Below, in pieces: positions 6,361 through 6,855 of a stretch of DNA of 6,855 nucleotides (positions within the stretch are counted from its first letter, which is position 1; each line of letters opens with the position of its first letter). The notes below the pieces were generated by a model that saw only the letters and a list, made by a program, of their open reading frames with translations, searched no databases and was not told the origin of the DNA. Source of the DNA: Rhodoferax sp. (GTDB taxonomy: Bacteria; Pseudomonadota; Gammaproteobacteria; Burkholderiales; Burkholderiaceae); contig JAQGNA010000428.1 in assembly GCA_028292075.1 (NCBI GenBank), forward strand, positions 1 through 6,855, written 5' to 3'. Position numbers and translations under genes: made by a program.

Positions 6361-6397
6361 GAGAAAAGCCCGCGGGACACAAGGTCCTGCGGGCTTT
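6361..6397 (-). terminator. Intrinsic terminator of the ammonium transporter gene
   Basis: The stem arms 6365-6378 (AAAGCCCGCGGGAC) and 6384-6397 (GTCCTGCGGGCTTT) pair over 14 bp with one G-T wobble around a 5-nt loop. On the minus strand the stem ends in a T-rich TTTTCTC tract (6361-6367, partly in the stem). It lies 54 nt beyond the amt stop and about 80 nt before the aldose 1-epimerase start. It therefore separates the nitrogen gene from the sugar unit and implies a promoter for the latter in 6285-6360, where I see no convincing -35/-10 pair. Confidence 0.88.
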
Positions 6398-6450
6398 CAA
6401 GAAGTCCGGCGAAGGGCGACGGGGGCCGTGCCCTTTGCCCTTGATGCCGG

Positions 6451-6855
6451 TTAGCGGTTGTAGGCGGTTTCGCCGTGGGACGTGATGTCCAGGCCTTCGC
6501 GCTCGTCTTCTTCCGTCACCCGCAGGCCGATGGTCATGTCGACGATCTTGTAGGCGATGATGGACACGACACCCGACCAGACGATGGTCAGCAGCACGGC
6601 CTTGAACTGGATCCACACCTGCGAGGCGATGGAGTAGTCGGCCGCGGTGACGCCGGTGGCCGTCACCCAGTCGGCCACGAAGCCGGGGCCGCCGAGGCTT
6701 GGCGAGTTGAACACGCCGGTCAGCAGGGCGCCGACGATACCGCCGACACCGTGCACGCCGAACACGTCGAGCGAGTCGTCCGCGCCGAGGATCTTCTTCA
6801 GGCCGGTGACACCCCAGAGGCAGGCGAAGCCGGCGATGAAGCCGATGATCAGGCC
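6451..6855 (-). CDS. amtB: Ammonium transporter Amt/AmtB, C-terminal part (N-terminus cut by window edge)
   Basis: The last 134 residues of an Amt-family inner-membrane ammonium channel; family members have roughly 400-450 residues, so about two thirds lie beyond the right edge. The DDSLDVFGVHGVGG segment (visible residues 26-39) is a hallmark of the family, and its histidine (visible residue 35) corresponds to His318 of E. coli AmtB, the second of the twin pore histidines. Membrane helices appear at visible residues 1-19, about 33-49 and about 80-103. The cytoplasmic tail GLRVTEEDEREGLDITSH (visible 110-127) is the conserved region that contacts the PII protein GlnK, which blocks the channel when nitrogen is plentiful, so PII control is expected. 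In proteobacteria glnK usually sits just upstream of amtB, which here would be outside the window. The gene ends at a TAA stop and is followed by a strong terminator. Confidence 0.95.
   Translation of the reverse strand, partial: GLIIGFIAGFACLWGVTGLKKILGADDSLDVFGVHGVGGIVGALLTGVFNSPSLGGPGFVADWVTATGVTAADYSIASQVWIQFKAVLLTIVWSGVVSIIAYKIVDMTIGLRVTEEDEREGLDITSHGETAYNR

Noticed and set aside
5418..6380. Longer aldose 1-epimerase starting at or beyond the ATG at 6323
   Set aside because: The extra residues are unlike the family's N-terminus, and a start near 6380 would lie inside the amt terminator hairpin.

Overview
The window is GC-rich, tightly packed chromosomal DNA in which every supported gene lies on the minus strand. 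High GC, gene content and protein motifs point to a betaproteobacterium, most likely Comamonadaceae (Variovorax/Acidovorax-like). That placement is inferred from family resemblance, not a search. There is no sign of a mobile element, CRISPR array, tRNA or rRNA.

In transcription order (right to left): (1) the 3' end of an Amt ammonium transporter, closed by a clear intrinsic terminator at about 6361-6397; (2) a two-gene sugar unit, a YphB-type aldose 1-epimerase followed by an SMP-30/gluconolactonase-family lactonase, joined by a 4-nt ATGA stop/start overlap; (3) an 85-nt gap with an AT-rich patch and a short direct repeat; (4) a three-gene unit, glcE - DUF1275/YoaK-type membrane protein - glcF, with gaps of only 9 and 14 nt; (5) a perfect 12-bp inverted repeat just after the glcF stop; (6) an EVE-domain (UPF0310) protein with a good Shine-Dalgarno; (7) the N-terminal 185 residues of a YafY-type HTH/WYL regulator, cut by the left edge.

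Functionally, GlcE (FAD-domain protein) and GlcF (2x[4Fe-4S] plus CCG domains) are two of the three subunits of glycolate oxidase, which makes glyoxylate from glycolate. The catalytic flavoprotein GlcD is not next to them: the position directly upstream of glcE is taken by the SMP-30 gene. The epimerase/lactonase pair fits anomer interconversion and opening of a sugar lactone in an oxidative sugar pathway whose dehydrogenase and dehydratase are not visible. The EVE/WYL pair looks like a separate small regulatory or modified-nucleotide-related unit.

I did not find a clearly undescribed multi-gene system. The most unusual features are the uncharacterised membrane protein inside the glycolate oxidase operon, the separation of glcE/F from glcD, and the perfect hairpin without a U-tract after glcF. 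Long open frames on the plus strand are codon-bias shadows of the minus-strand genes.
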